Below are positions 24,506-32,442 of a stretch of 42,566 bases of DNA, piece by piece. Origin of the DNA: an uncultured Polaromonas sp. (GTDB taxonomy: Bacteria; Pseudomonadota; Gammaproteobacteria; Burkholderiales; Burkholderiaceae); contig CAMLDT010000004.1 in NCBI GenBank assembly GCA_946479075.1, positions 1-42,566 on the forward strand, in the 5' to 3' direction. The first letter of the stretch is position 1. Each line of letters begins with the position of its first letter. Both the position numbers and the translations under genes were made by a program. The notes below the pieces were generated by a model that was not told the DNA's origin, ran no database searches, and saw only the letters and a list, made by a program, of their open reading frames with translations.

Positions 24506-26206
24506 ATGAGTTCTGATGGACCCGGCGACACCTCGCCCAGACACATCCTGATCGTCGAAAACATCGTGGCGCAGGGGCAGATGCTCAGCCATATCCTTCA
24601 GGAGCAGGGTTACCGCGTCAGCCTGGCAGACAACGGCCAGTCTGCCCTGGAGATGACGGCCAGCCTGCAGCCCGCGCTGGTCATCAGTGGCGTGAAAATT
24701 CCCGAAATGAGCGGTTACGAACTGTGCCGACAGATCAAGGCCGACGTGGCGCTGCGCCAGATTCCGGTCATCCTGGTGACCAGCCTGGTCGATCCCAACG
24801 AAGTGTTGCTGGGCCTGCAGTGCGGAGCCGACAGCTTTGTCATCAAGCCTTATGAGCGAAGCCACATGCTGGCGCGGGTGGAACACGCCCTGAACAGCCC
24901 CGACACCGACCAGGCGCCTGACACCAGCGCGCCGGCGGAAATCTTCTTTCACGGCGAACGCCACCGTATCACCGCCAGCCGCACGCAAATCCTCAACCTG
25001 CTGATGTCCACCTACGACGCGGCCGTGCAGCGCAACAACGAACTGACCGAAAGCCGGGAGCATCTGCGGGAGCGTACGGCGGAGGTGCTCAAGTCCAACC
25101 GCTTCCTGGATTCCATGATCGAGCACATACCGATCGCTGTTTACATCAAGGATGCGGCCGAGTTGCGTTATGTGCGCGTGAACCGTGCGCTGGAAGCGCT
25201 GACAGGCTTGTCGCGCGAAGCAACAATCGGAAAAACCGACCACGAACTTTTCGGCAAGGAAGCGGCCGACTGGTTCACAGCCCAGGACCGCCGGGTGATG
25301 ACCAGCGGCGCGCTGGAAGACATTCCGGACGACCGGTTCTCTTCACCCGGCAAAGGGCTGCGCAAGTTGCACACCTACAAAGTGCCGGTCTTCGCAGAAG
25401 CCGCCGAAGCCACCCATGTGCTGGGCATCTCCGAAGACATCACCCAGCAGAAAGCGCTGGAGCAGGTGGTGACCGACCTCAACGCGGCCCTGAGTGTGCG
25501 GGCCGGCGATCTGGAAACCACCAACAAAAGCCTGGAGAGTTTCACTTCGGCGGCCTCGCATGACCTGCGCTCGCCGCTGGCCGTCATTGGCGGATACGCC
25601 GGGTTGCTGGAGAAGGGTTATGCCGACCGCCTGGACGACAAAGGCCTGCACTACCTGTCCATCATCCGCGCGCGCGTCAAAAGCATGGCCCGGCTGATCG
25701 ATGACCTGCTGGCGTTTTCCAGGCTGAACCTGCAGGAGGTCAGCAAAACCGCCGTGGACATGAACGCACTGGCGGCGCAGGTGGCCGGCGAGATGCCGGG
25801 CTTGGGCCCCGACGCGCCCCAACCCGCCTTCGAAATCGGCCCGCTGCCGGACGCGCCGGCGGATCCGGCCTTGCTGCGCCAGGTCTGGGTCAACCTGCTC
25901 TCGAATGCCGTCAAATACAGCAGCCGCGTTGCCAGCCCGCAGATCGAGGTCAGCGGCCGCATCGAGGGGGCGGAAGCGGTTTATTCGGTTCGTGACAACG
26001 GCGCCGGCTTCGACATGGCCTGTTACGACAAACTTTTCGAGGTGTTCGAGCGCCTGCACGGCGACGAGGAGTTCGAAGGCACCGGCATCGGCCTGGCCAC
26101 CGTGCGCCGCGTGGTCACGCGCCACGGAGGGCGTGTCTGGGCCGAGGGCAAGGTGGGGGCGGGTGCGGTGTTTTATTTCGCGTTGCCGGTGCAAGGTGTT
26201 AATTAG
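24506..26206 (+). CDS. PAS sensor histidine kinase with N-terminal pseudo-receiver
   Basis: A 566-residue soluble kinase with no membrane segment. Order: receiver-like domain (12-128), linker helix, PAS domain (about 202-315: FLDSMIEHIPIAVYIKD to GISEDIT), HisKA with His352 in SAASHDLRSPL, and HATPase_c with N-box NLLSNAVK (Asn467), G1 DNGAGF and G2 GTGIGL. The receiver keeps Thr92 and Lys114, but the phospho-acceptor Asp position (before KIPEM) is Gly62, and the acidic pair is reduced to VEN. It cannot be phosphorylated in the usual way. No response regulator gene is adjacent. ATG 24506 follows an A-rich stretch; the frame is open further upstream but without support. Confidence 0.9.
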   Translation: MSSDGPGDTSPRHILIVENIVAQGQMLSHILQEQGYRVSLADNGQSALEMTASLQPALVISGVKIPEMSGYELCRQIKADVALRQIPVILVTSLVDPNEVLLGLQCGADSFVIKPYERSHMLARVEHALNSPDTDQAPDTSAPAEIFFHGERHRITASRTQILNLLMSTYDAAVQRNNELTESREHLRERTAEVLKSNRFLDSMIEHIPIAVYIKDAAELRYVRVNRALEALTGLSREATIGKTDHELFGKEAADWFTAQDRRVMTSGALEDIPDDRFSSPGKGLRKLHTYKVPVFAEAAEATHVLGISEDITQQKALEQVVTDLNAALSVRAGDLETTNKSLESFTSAASHDLRSPLAVIGGYAGLLEKGYADRLDDKGLHYLSIIRARVKSMARLIDDLLAFSRLNLQEVSKTAVDMNALAAQVAGEMPGLGPDAPQPAFEIGPLPDAPADPALLRQVWVNLLSNAVKYSSRVASPQIEVSGRIEGAEAVYSVRDNGAGFDMACYDKLFEVFERLHGDEEFEGTGIGLATVRRVVTRHGGRVWAEGKVGAGAVFYFALPVQGVN

Positions 26207-26216
26207 CACCAATTTA

Positions 26217-26233
26217 GGTATAATTTTTATACC
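26217..26233 (+). promoter_or_regulatory. Palindromic brnTA operator overlapping the -10 box
   Basis: GGTATAATTTTTATACC is a perfect 7-bp-arm palindrome containing the -10 hexamer TATAAT (26219-26224) and ending at the base before the brnT ATG. A second near-palindrome GTGTTAATTAGCAC lies at 26197-26210. Both fit autoregulation by BrnA. Confidence 0.6.
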
Positions 26234-26497
26234 ATGATTGCGTTTGAGTTTGATCCCGCGAAAAGCGAATCCAACCTTGCGAAACACAACATCGATTTTG
26301 TGGAAGCCCAGCGTTTGTGGAGTGATCCGATGCTGCTGGAGATCCCCGCAAAAACCGAGGACGAACCGCGGTATCTGGTGATTGGCGCCATTGAGGGCAA
26401 ACATTGGTCGGCCGTCATTACCTACCGCGCGGCCAACATTCGATTGATATCCGTGCGCCGTGCACGCACAGAAGAGGTGGCACTGTATGAAAGCTAA
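26234..26497 (+). CDS. brnT: BrnT-family ribonuclease toxin
   Basis: An 87-residue toxin of the BrnT (DUF497) family, which in Brucella is a RelE-like ribonuclease halting translation. Visible marks are the N-terminal FEFDPAKSESNLAKHNIDF, RYLVIGAIEGKHWSAVITYR and the C-terminal IRLISVRRARTEEVALYES. The ATG directly follows a palindromic -10 region, so the transcript would be leaderless or nearly so. brnA overlaps its last 11 bases. The AT-richer surroundings contrast with the flanking genes and suggest acquisition. Confidence 0.9.
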   Translation: MIAFEFDPAKSESNLAKHNIDFVEAQRLWSDPMLLEIPAKTEDEPRYLVIGAIEGKHWSAVITYRAANIRLISVRRARTEEVALYES

Positions 26498-26753
26498 AAA
26501 ATTTGAGCAGCAGTTTGACGAGGATGTGGACCTCACCGCATCGCTGGATGTCTCCCAAGCCCGGCGTGTTCTGCAGGAGCAAAAGCGTGTGAACGTCGAT
26601 TTCCCGACCTGGATGATTGACTCGCTGGACCGCGAAGCAAGCAAGCTGGGTGTGACGCGGCAGTCTGTGATCAAGGTGTGGCTGGCTGAACGACTGGAAG
26701 CGACGGCTTCCAGCGTGCCCTTGCAGCGCCAAGCTGGGATTTTGCGTCGCTGA
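26487..26753 (+). CDS. brnA: BrnA-family antitoxin
   Basis: An 88-residue antitoxin with a C-terminal ribbon-helix-helix (VNVDFPTWMIDSLDREASKLGVTRQSVIKVWLAERLE) that dimerises and represses the brnTA promoter in the family. The N-terminal half is the acidic toxin-binding region (FEQQFDEDVDLTASLD). The ATG at 26487 lies inside the end of brnT, which implies coupled translation. The DNA target is probably the palindrome before brnT. Confidence 0.88.
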   Translation: MKAKKFEQQFDEDVDLTASLDVSQARRVLQEQKRVNVDFPTWMIDSLDREASKLGVTRQSVIKVWLAERLEATASSVPLQRQAGILRR

Positions 26754-26816
26754 CCACTGACGTTACGCAGTGCAATGAACCCGCAACACTTCCTTTTTGC
26801 CGCATCGAGGTAACCG

Positions 26817-27239
26817 TTGACTGCCGCGCTACTTTCACTTGTGGGCCTGCTTCTCGGAGCTGTGCTGCAATTTCTTTTCACGCGCCACCTCGATGGCAAC
26901 AAGCACCAGCGCGAACTCCGCACGAAAGCGTACACGGATTACCTCACCTGCGTAAGTGAACACGCGAACTTCGGCATCTTGCGAAATTCTCCGGAGGCGA
27001 AGAGCCTCAGCATGCGAACCGCTGATGCCAAGTGTCGGGTTTGTCTCTACGGCGCCGTAAAAACGGTCAGGGCATTTGCTGTCTTTGAACGCCTCGGTGC
27101 TGCTATGAGCTCAGACGTACAGTGCACTGCCTTCACAGCAATGGTCAGCCAGATGCGTTCCGATTCACTTGGGCAAGGTGATGTTGCATTGGAAGATTTA
27201 CAGGCAATCCTTTTGGGAATACGCCGAAATTCGCCATAA
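26817..27239 (+). CDS. Unknown small membrane-anchored protein
   Basis: A 140-residue protein that I do not recognise. It begins with one hydrophobic helix (LLSLVGLLLGAVLQFLF) followed by a positively charged stretch (TRHLDGNKHQRELRTKAYTDYL) and a soluble helical region with three cysteines, giving an N-anchored cytoplasmic topology. The start is TTG at 26817, supported by GAGGT six bases upstream. Composition is lower in GC than its neighbours. It lies between brnTA and aroC, so it may belong to the same acquired islet. The next 133 bases to aroC contain no gene. Confidence 0.6.
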   Translation: MTAALLSLVGLLLGAVLQFLFTRHLDGNKHQRELRTKAYTDYLTCVSEHANFGILRNSPEAKSLSMRTADAKCRVCLYGAVKTVRAFAVFERLGAAMSSDVQCTAFTAMVSQMRSDSLGQGDVALEDLQAILLGIRRNSP

Positions 27240-27357
27240 GATGCCAACCCGAAAGGCGGACAGAAAGCAGCTTCGCCGCGATTGTGATGCTCCCATCATG
27301 TTCACCATTCGATTCTGTCCGTAGCCCCAGCGTCTCGGTCCCCCGCCCAACTCCATC

Positions 27358-27366
27358 TGGGATAAT
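27358..27366 (+). promoter_or_regulatory. Extended -10 element directly before aroC
   Basis: TGGGATAAT fits TGn plus a -10 hexamer with one mismatch and ends six bases before the aroC ATG. The predicted start falls at or beside the ATG, and there is no ribosome-binding site, so aroC may be leaderless. No convincing -35 box is visible. Confidence 0.4.
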
Positions 27367-27372
27367 CCCCCC

Positions 27373-28467
27373 ATGAGCGGCAACACCCTAGGCACCCTAT
27401 TCGCAGTCACCAACTTCGGTGAATCCCACGGCCCGGCCATTGGCTGTGTGATTGACGGTTGCCCGCCGGGCATGGCGCTTTCTGAGGCCGACATCCAGGT
27501 CGAGCTGGACCGGCGCCGGCCGGGCACCAGCAAGTTCGTGACGCAGCGCAACGAGCCGGATGCGGTCGAGATTTTGTCGGGTGTCTACGAGGGCAAAACC
27601 ACCGGCACGCCGATTGCGCTGCTGATCCGCAACACCGACCAGCGCAGCAAGGACTACGGCGACATCCTCAACACCTTCCGGCCCGGCCATGCCGACTACA
27701 CCTACCTGCAAAAGTACGGCATCCGCGACCCGCGCGGTGGCGGGCGGTCGTCGGCGCGGCTGACGGCGCCGACGGTGGCGGCGGGTGCGGTGGCGCGCAA
27801 GTGGCTGTTTGAAAAATACGGCACCACCTTCCGCGGCTGCATGACGCAGGTTGGCGACCTCGCCATTGATTTCGAATCCTGGGACCACGTCCAGAACAAC
27901 CCCTTCTTCGCGCCTATCGCGGATGTGTCCCAGCTGGAGACTTACATGGAAGCGTTGCGCAAGAGCGGCGATTCCTGCGGCGCGCGCATCCGCGTGACGG
28001 CCAGCGGTGTGCCGGTGGGCCTGGGCGAACCGCTGTATGACAAGCTGGACGCCGACATCGCGTTTGCCATGATGGGCATCAACGCGGTCAAGGGTGTGGA
28101 GATTGGCGCCGGCTTTGCCAGCGTGGCGCAGCGCGGCAGCACGCACGGCGATTCGCTGTCGCCCGAGGGCTTCAAGTCCAACAACGCCGGCGGCGTACTG
28201 GGCGGCATCAGCACCGGGCAGGACCTGGAAGTCTCGATTGCCATCAAACCGACCAGCTCCATCCTCACGCCGCGCGAGTCCATCGACATGGCGGGCCAGC
28301 CGACCTCGGTCATCACCAAAGGCCGGCACGACCCCTGCGTCGGCATACGCGCGACGCCGATTGCCGAGGCGCTGCTGGCGCTGGTGATCATGGAACATGC
28401 GCTGCGCCAGCGTGCTCAGTGCGGCGATGTGGTCTCGCCGATGCGCGCGATTCCCGGCGCCATCTGA
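27373..28467 (+). CDS. aroC: Chorismate synthase
   Basis: Last step of the shikimate pathway: EPSP to chorismate with reduced FMN. The 364-residue length and three family signatures are present: [18 protein letters not shown] at the N-terminus, the [13 protein letters not shown] motif ([14 protein letters not shown]) and the C-terminal [16 protein letters not shown]. The start is clear from the N-terminus. The MFS transporter gene starts 3 bases after the stop, so the two share a transcript. Confidence 0.97.
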   Translation: MSGNTLGTLFAVTNFGESHGPAIGCVIDGCPPGMALSEADIQVELDRRRPGTSKFVTQRNEPDAVEILSGVYEGKTTGTPIALLIRNTDQRSKDYGDILNTFRPGHADYTYLQKYGIRDPRGGGRSSARLTAPTVAAGAVARKWLFEKYGTTFRGCMTQVGDLAIDFESWDHVQNNPFFAPIADVSQLETYMEALRKSGDSCGARIRVTASGVPVGLGEPLYDKLDADIAFAMMGINAVKGVEIGAGFASVAQRGSTHGDSLSPEGFKSNNAGGVLGGISTGQDLEVSIAIKPTSSILTPRESIDMAGQPTSVITKGRHDPCVGIRATPIAEALLALVIMEHALRQRAQCGDVVSPMRAIPGAI

Positions 28468-28470
28468 AAC

Positions 28471-29685
28471 ATGCCTGAAGCCGCCGCGCGGCGCCGCCAG
28501 CTGGTGCCGTTTGCGGCGCTGTCGGCCAGCTACTTTGCCCACATCGGGTTCTTCAATCCCTATTTGCCGCTCTGGCTGAAAGAGCTGGGTTTCAGCATCC
28601 TGGCGATCAGCCTGCTGACCTCGGTGCAGGCGGCCACGCGCCTGTTTGCGCCCTACGGCTGGGGCGCGATCAGCGACCACACCGGCGAACGCGTGAAGCT
28701 GCTGCGCTACGGTGCGACGGTCGCGCTGATCAGCTCCTGCGGCCTCTGGCTGGATTTTGATTCACGCTTCGGCATCTGGTGGTTGACGGCGGTGCTGCTG
28801 GTGATGTTCACGCACACCAGCGCCATGATGCCCATGAGCGAAGCGGCGATGGCGCACCTCATCAGCCAGGGCGGCGCCTTTGACGCACGGCGTTACGGGC
28901 GCGTGCGGCTGTGGGGATCGCTGGGTTTCCTGGTCACGGTGTTTGCGGCCGGCAGCTGGTTCGAGTGGTTTGGCATGAAGCACTTCCCGGCCTGGACATT
29001 TCTGTCATTGCTGGCGGTGACGCTCAGCGTCTGGTGCCTGCCCAACCTGAAGGAAGCGGTGGCCCCGCATGAAGAAAAACTGCCGGTGCTGCCGGTGCTG
29101 CGCCAGCGGGCGGTGCAGTGGTTTTTTGCAGCGGCGTTTTTTCATGTGCTGGCGCACATCGGCATCTATGTTTTCTTTTCGCTGTATCTCGACAGCATCG
29201 GCTACAGCAAGGCCATGATCGGCATCTTGTGGGCGGTCTCGGTGGTGGTCGAGATTGGCTGGTTCTACACCCAGGGCCGCTGGCTGCCGCGCTTCAGCCT
29301 GACCGGCTGGCTGATGCTCTGCGCCGCGGCCATGACCTTGCGCATGGGCCTGACTGCCACCTGCGCGTCGGTGCTGGCCGTGCTGGTGTTTGCGCAAATG
29401 CTGCATGCGCTGACCTTTGCGACGCACCACACGGTGTGTATCGCCTTGCTGTCGCACCACTTTCCGGGCCGGCTGCGCGGGCGCGGCCAGGCGCTGTACG
29501 TGGTGCTGGCCTACGGTTTGCCCGGTGTGCTGGGCGGCCTCACCGGTGGCGTGCTCAGTTCAGCCTTCGGGCTGGGCAGTGTGTACTGGGCCTGCGCAGC
29601 GGCGGCGGCTCTCGCCACCTTCTGCGCTTGGCGCGCATGGCGGCTGCAGCGTGGCATCGATGCCCCAGCCCTGCCTGCCGCCTGA
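28471..29685 (+). CDS. MFS transporter, HcaT/3-phenylpropionate-permease type
   Basis: A 404-residue inner-membrane transporter with 12 predicted helices. The N-terminal ASYFAHIGFFNPYLPLWL and GWGAISDHTGERVKLL (the loop 2-3 motif) are typical of the HcaT/MelB-like branch (MFS_1_like), whose characterised member takes up 3-phenylpropionate. LRGRGQALYVVLAYGLPG in the C-terminal half is also typical. The substrate is unknown. It is linked to aroC by a 3-base gap, which may only reflect shared transcription. Confidence 0.85.
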   Translation: MPEAAARRRQLVPFAALSASYFAHIGFFNPYLPLWLKELGFSILAISLLTSVQAATRLFAPYGWGAISDHTGERVKLLRYGATVALISSCGLWLDFDSRFGIWWLTAVLLVMFTHTSAMMPMSEAAMAHLISQGGAFDARRYGRVRLWGSLGFLVTVFAAGSWFEWFGMKHFPAWTFLSLLAVTLSVWCLPNLKEAVAPHEEKLPVLPVLRQRAVQWFFAAAFFHVLAHIGIYVFFSLYLDSIGYSKAMIGILWAVSVVVEIGWFYTQGRWLPRFSLTGWLMLCAAAMTLRMGLTATCASVLAVLVFAQMLHALTFATHHTVCIALLSHHFPGRLRGRGQALYVVLAYGLPGVLGGLTGGVLSSAFGLGSVYWACAAAAALATFCAWRAWRLQRGIDAPALPAA

Positions 29686-29700
29686 GTTTCAAGCATTTTT

Positions 29701-29749
29701 GGCCTCCAGCCCCCATCCGGCGGGCGTGAGCAGCTATGAAGTTGATAGC
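29701..29749 (+). repeat. 49-bp dispersed repeat, copy D
   Basis: GGCCTCCAGCCCCC to GTTGATAGC; same length and end blocks as copies A and E. It lies between the convergent MFS and EamA transporter genes. Confidence 0.85.
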
Positions 29750-29763
29750 GAGTGCAGGCCGCT

Positions 29764-30645
29764 TCAACGCGGGCCGCGACGCCGGAAAGGATTGAAGCCA
29801 GTGATCAGCGCGGTGGCCATCAGCACCAGCAGGCAGCCGGGCAACATGCCCCAGGTGACCGGTTCACCCAGAAACATGCCGCCCCAGGCCACACCGAACA
29901 GCGGGATCATGAAGGCGGCCGAGGTGGCCGCACTGGCGGGAATTTCACGCATCATGCGCATGCTGATCCAGTACATCAGCCCCGAGGTGAACAGGCCCAG
30001 CACCGCCACCGCGATCAGTGCGCCGGTGCTGAAGTGCGCCGCCGGCACGCTGGCGCCGGCCGGCAGCAACAGCACCAGGGCCGCGGCCACATGCACGACG
30101 GCGGAGGCGGGCAGGGCGTCATGTTCGAGCGTGGCGCGTTTCATCAGGATGGAGCCCAGGCCGTACCCCGCCGCGGCGCCGGTGCAGGCCAGCGCCGCCA
30201 GCAGCACCGGGGTGGTGGGCGTCACCGGCCCCAACTGCACCAGCAAGGCCACGCCGGCAAAACCGATGGCGCAGCCGAGCAGGCGGCGGCCGGTGAGGCG
30301 TTCTTCGCCCGCGGCGGCCGCGCCCAGCACGCCGAACAGCGGCGCCGTGGCGTTCAGCACGGCGGAGTAGCCGGCCGGGATCACCAGCGCGGCCCAGTTG
30401 AACAGCACAAAAGGCGCGACCACCGTGAGCAGGCTCAGCAGTGCCAGCCGGGGCCAGGCGGCGCGCGCCGGCCACTTCTGGCGCAGCACGCGCATCAGCA
30501 GCGCCAGCACCAGCGCGGCCAGCACGCAGCGCAGACCGGCGAGCAGCCAGGGGCCGAGCGCCGGGCTGGCGATGCGCAGCAGCGGGAAGGAGCCACCCCA
30601 CAGCGCGGACAGGGCGATCAGCTGGAGAAAGTGGCGGGTTTGCAT
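29764..30645 (-). CDS. EamA/DMT-family transporter
   Basis: A 293-residue drug/metabolite transporter with ten hydrophobic helices in two EamA repeats (LSALWGGSFPLLRIASPALGP at the N-terminus; GLFTSGLMYWISMRMMREIPAS and PLFGVAWGGMFLGEPVTW in the second repeat). The start is ATG 30645; the frame runs further upstream only because it mirrors aroQ. It may export amino acids or metabolites; the direction is unproven. It diverges from aroQ. Confidence 0.88.
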   Translation of the reverse strand: MQTRHFLQLIALSALWGGSFPLLRIASPALGPWLLAGLRCVLAALVLALLMRVLRQKWPARAAWPRLALLSLLTVVAPFVLFNWAALVIPAGYSAVLNATAPLFGVLGAAAAGEERLTGRRLLGCAIGFAGVALLVQLGPVTPTTPVLLAALACTGAAAGYGLGSILMKRATLEHDALPASAVVHVAAALVLLLPAGASVPAAHFSTGALIAVAVLGLFTSGLMYWISMRMMREIPASAATSAAFMIPLFGVAWGGMFLGEPVTWGMLPGCLLVLMATALITGFNPFRRRGPR

Positions 30646-30741
30646 GGCTTGCCAGCGATTGTGCGTGATCCGGCCGCCCGTTGCTGTCACCGGGATTCGC
30701 ATGCCGGATAATCCCAGCTCACCTACCCCAAGCCTGAGCCC

Positions 30742-31197
30742 ATGAAAACTGTCCTTGTCCTGAACGGCCCCAATCTCAATCTGCTCGGTACCCGCGAGCC
30801 TGCGGTCTACGGCGCGCAGACCCTCGCCGATGTGGAGACGCTGTGCGGCCAGGCCTGTGCGGCGCATGGTTTCAAGCTGGATTTTCGCCAGAGCAACCAC
30901 GAAGGCGTGCTGATCGATGCGATCCAGGAAGCCGGCCGCGCGCAGGCCGCCGGCACGCTGGCCGGGGTGGTGTTCAACGCCGGCGCCTACACCCACACCA
31001 GCGTGGCGCTGCACGACGCCATCAAGGGCGCGGGGGTCAGCGTGATCGAGTTGCACATCAGCAATGTGCATGCGCGCGAAGCCTTTCGCCACCACTCCTG
31101 GCTGTCGCCGGTGGCCAAAGGCGTGATGGCCGGCTTTGGCGTGCAGGGTTATGCGCTGGCCATCGCGGGCGTGGCCGCGCTGGCCGGCGTGGCCTGA
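30742..31197 (+). CDS. aroQ: Type II 3-dehydroquinate dehydratase
   Basis: Shikimate pathway step 3, type II (dodecameric) enzyme. The 151 residues have the lid and active-site pattern: [18 protein letters not shown] (lid Arg and Tyr), [28 protein letters not shown] (Asn/Ala/Gly loop) and [17 protein letters not shown] (catalytic His). A GATAAT hexamer about 25 bases upstream of the ATG may be its -10. arfB follows after 16 bases. Confidence 0.96.
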   Translation: MKTVLVLNGPNLNLLGTREPAVYGAQTLADVETLCGQACAAHGFKLDFRQSNHEGVLIDAIQEAGRAQAAGTLAGVVFNAGAYTHTSVALHDAIKGAGVSVIELHISNVHAREAFRHHSWLSPVAKGVMAGFGVQGYALAIAGVAALAGVA

Positions 31198-31213
31198 TCC
31201 GGCCGCACCGGTC

Positions 31214-31633
31214 ATGGCCACCGCGCCCAAACAGCCGGCGTATCCGGTGGATGAGCGCGAAGTCGAGTTCAGCGCCATCCGCGCGCAGGGCGCGGGCGGG
31301 CAGAACGTCAACAAGGTCTCCAGCGCGATTCATTTGCGCTTTGACATCGCGGCGTCGTCGCTGCCCGATGCCATCAAGCAACGCCTGCTTTGCCTCAGCG
31401 ACGGGCGCATCACGCAGGAGGGCGTGTTGGTGCTCAAGGCGCAGCAGCACCGCACGCAGGAGATGAACCGCGCCGATGCGCTGGCGCGGCTGCAGGAGGT
31501 GATCGATGGCGTGTCGGTGCCGCCCAAGGCGCGGCGCGCCACAAAGCCCACCTACGGCTCCAAGCAGCGGCGCCTGGCGGGCAATAGCCAGCGATCAGAG
31601 ATCAAGAGTTCGCGCGGCAAGGTGAACGAATAG
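31214..31633 (+). CDS. arfB: Alternative ribosome-rescue factor ArfB (YaeJ/ICT1)
   Basis: A 139-residue codon-independent peptidyl-tRNA hydrolase that frees stalled ribosomes lacking a stop codon. The catalytic GGQ is in IRAQGAGGQNVNKVSSAIHLRF. The basic C-terminal tail (KARRATKPTYGSKQRRLAGNSQ, then KSSRGKV) inserts into the empty mRNA tunnel. The lack of a codon-recognition domain separates it from RF1/RF2. ATG 31214 is 16 bases after aroQ, likely co-transcribed. Confidence 0.93.
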   Translation: MATAPKQPAYPVDEREVEFSAIRAQGAGGQNVNKVSSAIHLRFDIAASSLPDAIKQRLLCLSDGRITQEGVLVLKAQQHRTQEMNRADALARLQEVIDGVSVPPKARRATKPTYGSKQRRLAGNSQRSEIKSSRGKVNE

Positions 31634-31686
31634 CCCGGTCCTTGCCACGGTGATCGGTGCTCCGCTTTGGAATTGATAGGGATTTT

Positions 31687-31735
31687 GGCCTCCAGCCCTT
31701 ATCCGGCGGGCGCAAGCAGCTATGGAAACAATAGC
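31687..31735 (+). repeat. 49-bp dispersed repeat, copy E
   Basis: GGCCTCCAGCCCTTATCCGG to ACAATAGC. It is the closest relative of copy C in the P450 gene. It lies in the tandem gap between arfB and the esterase gene (31634-31782), which is otherwise empty. Confidence 0.85.
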
Positions 31736-31782
31736 GCCGCCCTGTGCCGATAATAGGGGCTTCGCGACCGCAAGCCCTGGCA

Positions 31783-32442
31783 ATGATTGACCTTCCCCTG
31801 ACCTTTTTGCAGCGCCCCGCTGATCCGTCCGTTGCAAAAACCTGGCTGCTGGTGCTGATGCACGGCGTCGGCAGCAACGAACAGGACCTGTTCAGCCTGG
31901 CGCCTTATGTGCCCAAAAACTTTCATGTGGTCAGCCTGCGCGCGCCCTACGCCATGGGGCCTTCGGCCTACGGCTGGTTTGCCTTCACCGTGGATGCCCG
32001 GGGTGAACGCACCATCAACGAAGCGCAGGAAGCCGCCAGCCGCAAGGTGGTGGCAGAGACATTGACCGCGGCGGCCCGGCAACTCGGCATTCCGCCGGAG
32101 CGGGTTGTGGTGGGCGGCTTCAGCCAGGGCGGCATCATGTCGCTGTCGCTGCTGCTCACACAGCCCGGCTTGACGCACGCAGCGATGGTGATGCACAGCC
32201 GCCTGCTGACCCAGGTGCTGCCGCTGGTGGCGCCCGCTGAAGCACTGCAAGGCAAACAACTCTGGCTGAGCCACGGCAGCTACGACAACGTGATCCCGCT
32301 GGCCGCCGCCCATGTGATTCGCGACCGGGTGGAGGCCTTGCCGATTGGGTTGACCTACGCCGAATACCCGTCCCAGCACGAGATCATCGAGCAGGAACTG
32401 GTGGAGGCAATGGCCTGGCTGGAAGGGCTTGGCACAACATGA
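31783..32442 (+). CDS. Phospholipase/carboxylesterase-type alpha/beta hydrolase
   Basis: A 219-residue carboxylesterase of the YpfH/Est family. Nucleophile Ser lies in VVGGFSQGGIMS, the oxyanion region is LLVLMHGVGSNEQDLF, the acid Asp in HGSYDNVIPLAAA and the His in YPSQHEIIEQE. It acts on short acyl esters in the family. A GATAAT hexamer about 30 bases upstream may be a -10. The stop overlaps the azlC start (ATGA at 32439-32442), an unusual partner for an esterase. Confidence 0.88.
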   Translation: MIDLPLTFLQRPADPSVAKTWLLVLMHGVGSNEQDLFSLAPYVPKNFHVVSLRAPYAMGPSAYGWFAFTVDARGERTINEAQEAASRKVVAETLTAAARQLGIPPERVVVGGFSQGGIMSLSLLLTQPGLTHAAMVMHSRLLTQVLPLVAPAEALQGKQLWLSHGSYDNVIPLAAAHVIRDRVEALPIGLTYAEYPSQHEIIEQELVEAMAWLEGLGTT

